Origin: Protea cynaroides
Lineage: Eukaryota; Streptophyta; Magnoliopsida; Proteales; Proteaceae
Reading direction: 5' to 3'
Assembly: GCA_028583415.1 (NCBI GenBank)
Contig: CM053276.1
Location: 60,245,510 to 60,309,509 of the forward strand
Length of the DNA: 64,000 nucleotides
The position numbers and the translations under genes are program-made. Below are positions 59,712-64,000 of this stretch, one piece after another (position 1 is the first letter of the stretch; each line of letters starts with the position of its first letter). The notes beneath the pieces are model-generated. The model worked only from the letters and a program-made list of their open reading frames with translations, did not search any database and had not been told where the DNA came from.

Positions 59712-60245
59712 TTATGATGCTACGTGATCTAATAAGATCACTTTGTTTAATCGGGTCTCATATTCCTTGGAATTGGCATAAAGCTTTTCCCTTCTCAGCT
59801 GTTGTAAAGCTGTTCTAAAATCCGTTGTATGAGTTGCTTCATTCTTGGAATAAACCAAAATATCATCTATGAAAACTATGATCAGCATGTCCAACATGTC
59901 ATGAAACACCCAGTTCATCAGCTCCATAAAAGATGTAAGGGCATTGGTTAATCCAAACGTCAAAATCGATAACTCATAATGTCTAACCCCGATTCTAACA
60001 ACTATCTTCGAGATATTTCTGTCCAAATTCTTCAGCTGATGCTATCTTGATCGAAGATCAATCTTAGAAAATACCTTTGCTCCTTGTAACTATTTAAACA
60101 AGTCATCAATCTGAGGTTGTGAATATCGATTCTTCTTCATGAGCTTGTTAAATTCTCGGTAGTTTATACATAATCGGACACTACCATCCTTCTTCTTCCT
60201 GACTTGCATTGGCGCTCCCCGTGATGCAATACTTAGCCGATTAGG
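59712..60245 (-). pseudogene. Gypsy reverse transcriptase fragments of element B
   Basis: Two adjacent pieces. 60245-60050 reads [20 protein letters not shown], then [17 protein letters not shown] and KVFSKIDL. 60026-59712 reads FGLTNALTSFMELMNWVFHD, then VFIDDILVYS, with the catalytic Asp pair intact. In-frame stops near 60090 and 60045 and a changed YE(F)xVMPFGL region show decay. Confidence 0.85.
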
Positions 60246-60249
60246 ACCT

Positions 60250-63130
60250 TAGTCTAATAACTCTTGTAGTTGAATCTCAGTTCCTTCAACTCCATAGAAG
60301 CTTCTCTACAAGTGCCTTTGACACGAGTATCGTCCTTGGTAACAAGTCGATGACGAACTCGGTCGCACGATCAGGTGATAACCCGATAAGTCTCCTGGAA
60401 ACACATCAGGGAATTTATGCATCACATCAATATCTGTCCTCTGTGGTGCTTCTTTGGTAACGTATACCATAGATACCATATATCCAACTCATTTCTCTTC
60501 AAAGCATCTCTTCGCCTTTAGCATAGAGCGGATCAGCTTTCACTTCCTAGGCAACATACTTCCAATAATACTAAATTGTATGTCGTTTTTATTCTTGAAT
60601 GATAACCTCTTCTATGCACATAACAACTTTGTAGAGTGTTGAGACAGCCAGTCTATCCCTAAGATGACGTCAAGGTCTACCATCTCAAGTCTAATTAGGT
60701 TGTGTCCATTTTTTTTCTTCCATCCATACGATTTGGACTTTGTTCATAACACTCATCCAATTGAACATCTAGTCCAAAAAGGGCTTGAACTAGCAAAATC
60801 TGGTGAAACGGTCTAAGGAGCTTGTCTAGTTCCTTTATCTCTTTTGATTTTTCAAAGACTATCATCAAAATCTCATATTGCACTCATTAGCTTGTATTTC
60901 TTTTATCCTTGCCGTTCTACCTTGCTCTCTCTTCCATATACCTCAAAAATATCTTGTGATTGTTACTTCATATCCCAAGTCTATTTATAAGCATTAGGGT
61001 ATATGCTTATAAATTCATTAATTCGCCTAAACTCTTCTGGTCTTTTCTTAATCATATCACTCAACATTGGGCATAACTCAATTATCAATTTATTAAACTG
61101 AGTACTATTAATGCCATGATTTTTGACTTTATCCTTGTATCCACTCTTAGATTTGCTTTTAGGAATCTTCTACCTTGTCAAAATTCATACCGATATAACC
61201 ATATTTAACTCTACTTGAGTGCTATCTATTTCTTTACTGGCTACTCTTGATTGTTCTCACATTTTCTCATGCACTTTTATAGACATGATTCATTTCCATC
61301 CATTTAGCAATCTCAAAACAAATCCTTTATTACTTCATCTGAGGTTCATTGGTCATAGCATTTAATCTGAATCCAATCATCTTTCTTCCAATAATTCTAT
61401 TACCACTAATCATCTCTATCAACAAAGGTCAGGGAGTGTATGAATCAAAATGTCCATCCAAAAAGTGATTCACTTCCTTCTGTCGATTTAGCATAATGAC
61501 AATACTTGCTTTATCTAGTGAATCTAGGTTTCAAGGATCAGGAGTAAATCTGTGGTAATCCAACCGGCATCAAAAGATCATTAAATTGCACGGTGGTCCA
61601 AATATATGAAAATAGAGGTTCTACAGTTCTTGACCTCATGGTTACAGGTTCTATTGAGTATATATAATGCCATTGGTCAAGGCATTATAGGAATAAATCT
61701 GGAGAAGATTTCATACATCAGTATATCAGGTATAAATCTAGAGAAAATTTTCATACATAAATAAATCAGGTATAAATCAGTAGATGTACACTCAACATGA
61801 TTAAGCATTTAACTATTCTTTCAGTTCGTATCTCTGTTCATGTTGTCGATCATAAGAATGGTGCAGATTGGTATAATCAGGACTAAGACTAAAGAAACAA
61901 TATCTATAACTCCAATTGACAGGTTAAATCAAGAAGGTGTCCTGTCAAGACATGCGAATTTAAAATCTGGTATGTGCATCCTCTATAATCATAAGAGTAA
62001 ATCAATAATGCACCGCATCCTATATAATCATATCCAGTTATATGGCCACAATTAGATTTGATCCTCTACTGAAAATGTCCAAGGTATCATCTTCAGAAGA
62101 CTTTCTTCAATCCTTGTTGGATCATTCTGTCATGATGTAACTATCCCATACTTCGGTGGCTGATAAGGTTAACCACCTTGCTACACTGCTTGTTGTGCAC
62201 CAAACTTCTGCACTAGGGTGTGCATTACTAGAACTTGTTGTATGGTAGGCACTGTGTTATAGCCAACAGGTGTTGAGGTACAGTGATGCTACCAATTGGT
62301 ACCGTACTTGGTTTGACCCGGAGGTGTTGATGTAGCATCGGTAACTTGGGTAGCAACTTACATAGTTGGTCTCATCTGTTGTTGCTCTTGTATTTTATTG
62401 GGTCAAGTTTATGACAACCATAACCAAGGTACTTAATAGTCCAGGTGGTTGGCTGGAGTGGCCTGGCTATTCATTTCCTCTTATTTGCTCTAATCTGATT
62501 ACCAACTTAGATGAGTTTTCATTTCCCGTCCTCGACCCTGATAGTAGTGGGGTCAAGTTGCAACCTCTTCTTAATGCTCAGCGGGTAGTGGATCAGCTTG
62601 TAATGGATCTCACTCTGAGTCTCCATGTTACCCAGGGGAATAGCTTTATCTTCTTGTAGTTACTCTTATTCTTAAGGTTTGGCCATTATTCTCTTATCTC
62701 TGTTTGATTTAGCCTGAGATCTTTCCCTTTATCTCTACAGGGGTTTTGGCATTACTAGTCATTTTTCTTCTCTCTTTGTCATACATTGAGTTTCACATCT
62801 TGTGAATACCAACTCGGTATTCTAATTTTCTGCTATACAGAAGCTCCCTTCTTGCTACCGTACTATATCCTTGTATACTTGGATAACTACCCAACTTATA
62901 GATAATACCCTAAATTATTTGTTTATTAGGATAATTTTTGGTCTTCTCTTTCTGTGTGAGTGTATACATATGGTTCCACCTTTTATATGTACATTATCGT
63001 CTTGTTTAATTTCTGTCTCAACCAACACAGGTGCTTATGGTTTGTTTGTATTAAAGCTTTTAATTCATCCTAACTCAGTTCATGGACTCCAGTGGAAGTA
63101 TTTAGGTTTAATGGGTAAGGCCTACGAGAT
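60250..63130 (-). other. Protease/gag side of element B, decayed
   Basis: No recognisable intact domain. The sequence is the inverted counterpart of element C's internal region. The short open frame at 60883-60695 carries no clear motif. The 5' leader lies at about 62600-63130. Confidence 0.55.
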
Positions 63131-63142
63131 GCTCTGATACCA
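63131..63142 (-). other. Primer-binding site of element B, tRNA-iMet
   Basis: Minus strand TGGTATCAGAGC, three bases inside the 5' LTR, as in element C. Confidence 0.88.
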
Positions 63143-63145
63143 AGT

Positions 63146-64000
63146 TGTCACACCCCAATTTTGGTCTAACCAGAATGGTGTGATGAACCGTCAATAAACC
63201 AACGGTTCAACTAGGATCTCACAATAGGCTATCCCACATATGATAAACCAAAACACATTCCACATTAATCAGAGATAATAAAATAAATAGCGAAAGTCTT
63301 ACAGATAATGAACTGAGGTCTAATCATGATAAATAATTAATATTTCATTTATTTCCAAGTAACCAAAACATAATTTAATACATATTACAATATCCAAATA
63401 CGAAATCTAAATACTAAGCGTATCTACAGCTGAAACACTTGCTTAACGAACCATGTTCGTGCTCTACAGCTTGCTCATCATAGCCGCCACATGTTCATAT
63501 GTTGGCGTGTCGACATAATCTTCAATCATAGTACCTGCAACATCAAACTAAAAAGAATTGCGCGCGCGAGGGTCAGCTCTCTAACTTGAGCTCAGTGAGA
63601 AAACAAAACAATGCAACAATACATATGCATGCATTCAATTCATATCTTTGGTCTGGTTTAAAGTTTGCAATGTGCTATAGAAAGGATAGGTGGCCGCCGC
63701 ACCTCTATACACGAGTGTGTAGAAACGCCCAATGAAAACGGCACTGTCGCCCCACATGCACCCACCATGGACAATATACACCCCATGAAAACGGCATGGC
63801 TGTACCGGTTGCCCATACCAACACGTAAGCCCCTGTTGGCGAGGGCTTGCAAACTGGGCTCACAACTAACCAACCCTAATGCCAAACAATGTATCCAAGG
63901 CCTCACCCCAAAGATCCCTCAATACATCCATAGAGATAGAGCTAGGGTCCGGTGACCGGGCCGAACCACAATGCCACGTCCCCCCCCCCGATACCCTACG
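63146..64000 (-). repeat. 5' LTR of element B, cut by the window edge
   Basis: Matches 55137-56000 almost base for base, with scattered substitutions and small indels. Only the last 855 bp are inside the window. Confidence 0.9.

Larger units (their letters stand above)
55137..64000 (-). mobile_element. Ty3/gypsy element (family B), nearly complete
   Basis: It reads leftward from the right edge: 5' LTR (63146 to beyond 64000), primer-binding site, internal region with gag/pol remains, polypurine tract, 3' LTR (57506-55137). Domain order RT, RNase H, integrase identifies Ty3/gypsy. The overlapping parts of the two LTRs differ at only about 20 of 860 positions by eye, suggesting recent insertion, yet pol is broken many times. 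Confidence 0.88.

Overview
The window is nuclear DNA of a flowering plant, AT-rich and built mostly from nested, decayed transposable elements. The plant calls rest on an intron-containing gene for a plastid-type protein, an extracellular-LRR receptor-like pseudogene, and plant-type LTR, LINE, CACTA, hAT and MULE elements. I cannot name the species; a woody eudicot or magnoliid would fit. No CRISPR array, operon, tRNA or rRNA gene was seen.

Only one gene looks intact. It lies on the minus strand, with exons at 43634-43776, 43332-43499 and 33021-33258. Joined, they give exactly 549 nt, an open frame of 182 codons plus stop. Intron 2 is about 10 kb and holds a complete 5.3-kb hAT element. A receptor-like protein pseudogene (8696-10928) is the other host-gene relic.

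Layout, left to right. 1-6951: a Ty1/copia element split by two LTRs of one large-LTR Ty3/gypsy family in opposite orientations (1-807 minus; 1242-3358 plus, a solo LTR with TSD CTGAT). 8612-10928: LRR receptor-like pseudogene. 11152-15759: a small LTR element with gag but no pol, split by a 2.9-kb solo LTR (12103-14997, TSD CCTTA). 15760-18999: 5'-truncated CACTA element with Transposase_24-like exons, a subterminal repeat array and one terminal inverted repeat. 19019-22525: minus-strand L1-type LINE with a 171-bp MITE inside it. 22549-23741: MULE-like element with about 320-bp inverted repeats. 23742-33020: intergenic DNA with repeats, a copia fragment and a possible 4.4-kb TIR element. 33021-43776: the plastid-protein gene. 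45565-64000: a four-deep gypsy nest. In it, a plus-strand element (5' LTR 45565-47990) is split by a 4,647-bp solo LTR (49774-54420, TSD TAGAT). That element is then broken at 55073 by a minus-strand LTR end of which 64 bp are visible, and this in turn is interrupted at 55137 by another minus-strand element running off the right edge.

The most unusual pattern is inside the large gypsy-type LTRs. Each family carries clusters of its own short word, in both orientations, on both sides of its promoter region: GGGTCGA/CGACCCT in one, GACCACAC/GTGGTCGCA in another, CCGGATGGT/ACCATCCGG in a third. All comparisons were made by eye; percentages and counts are approximate.
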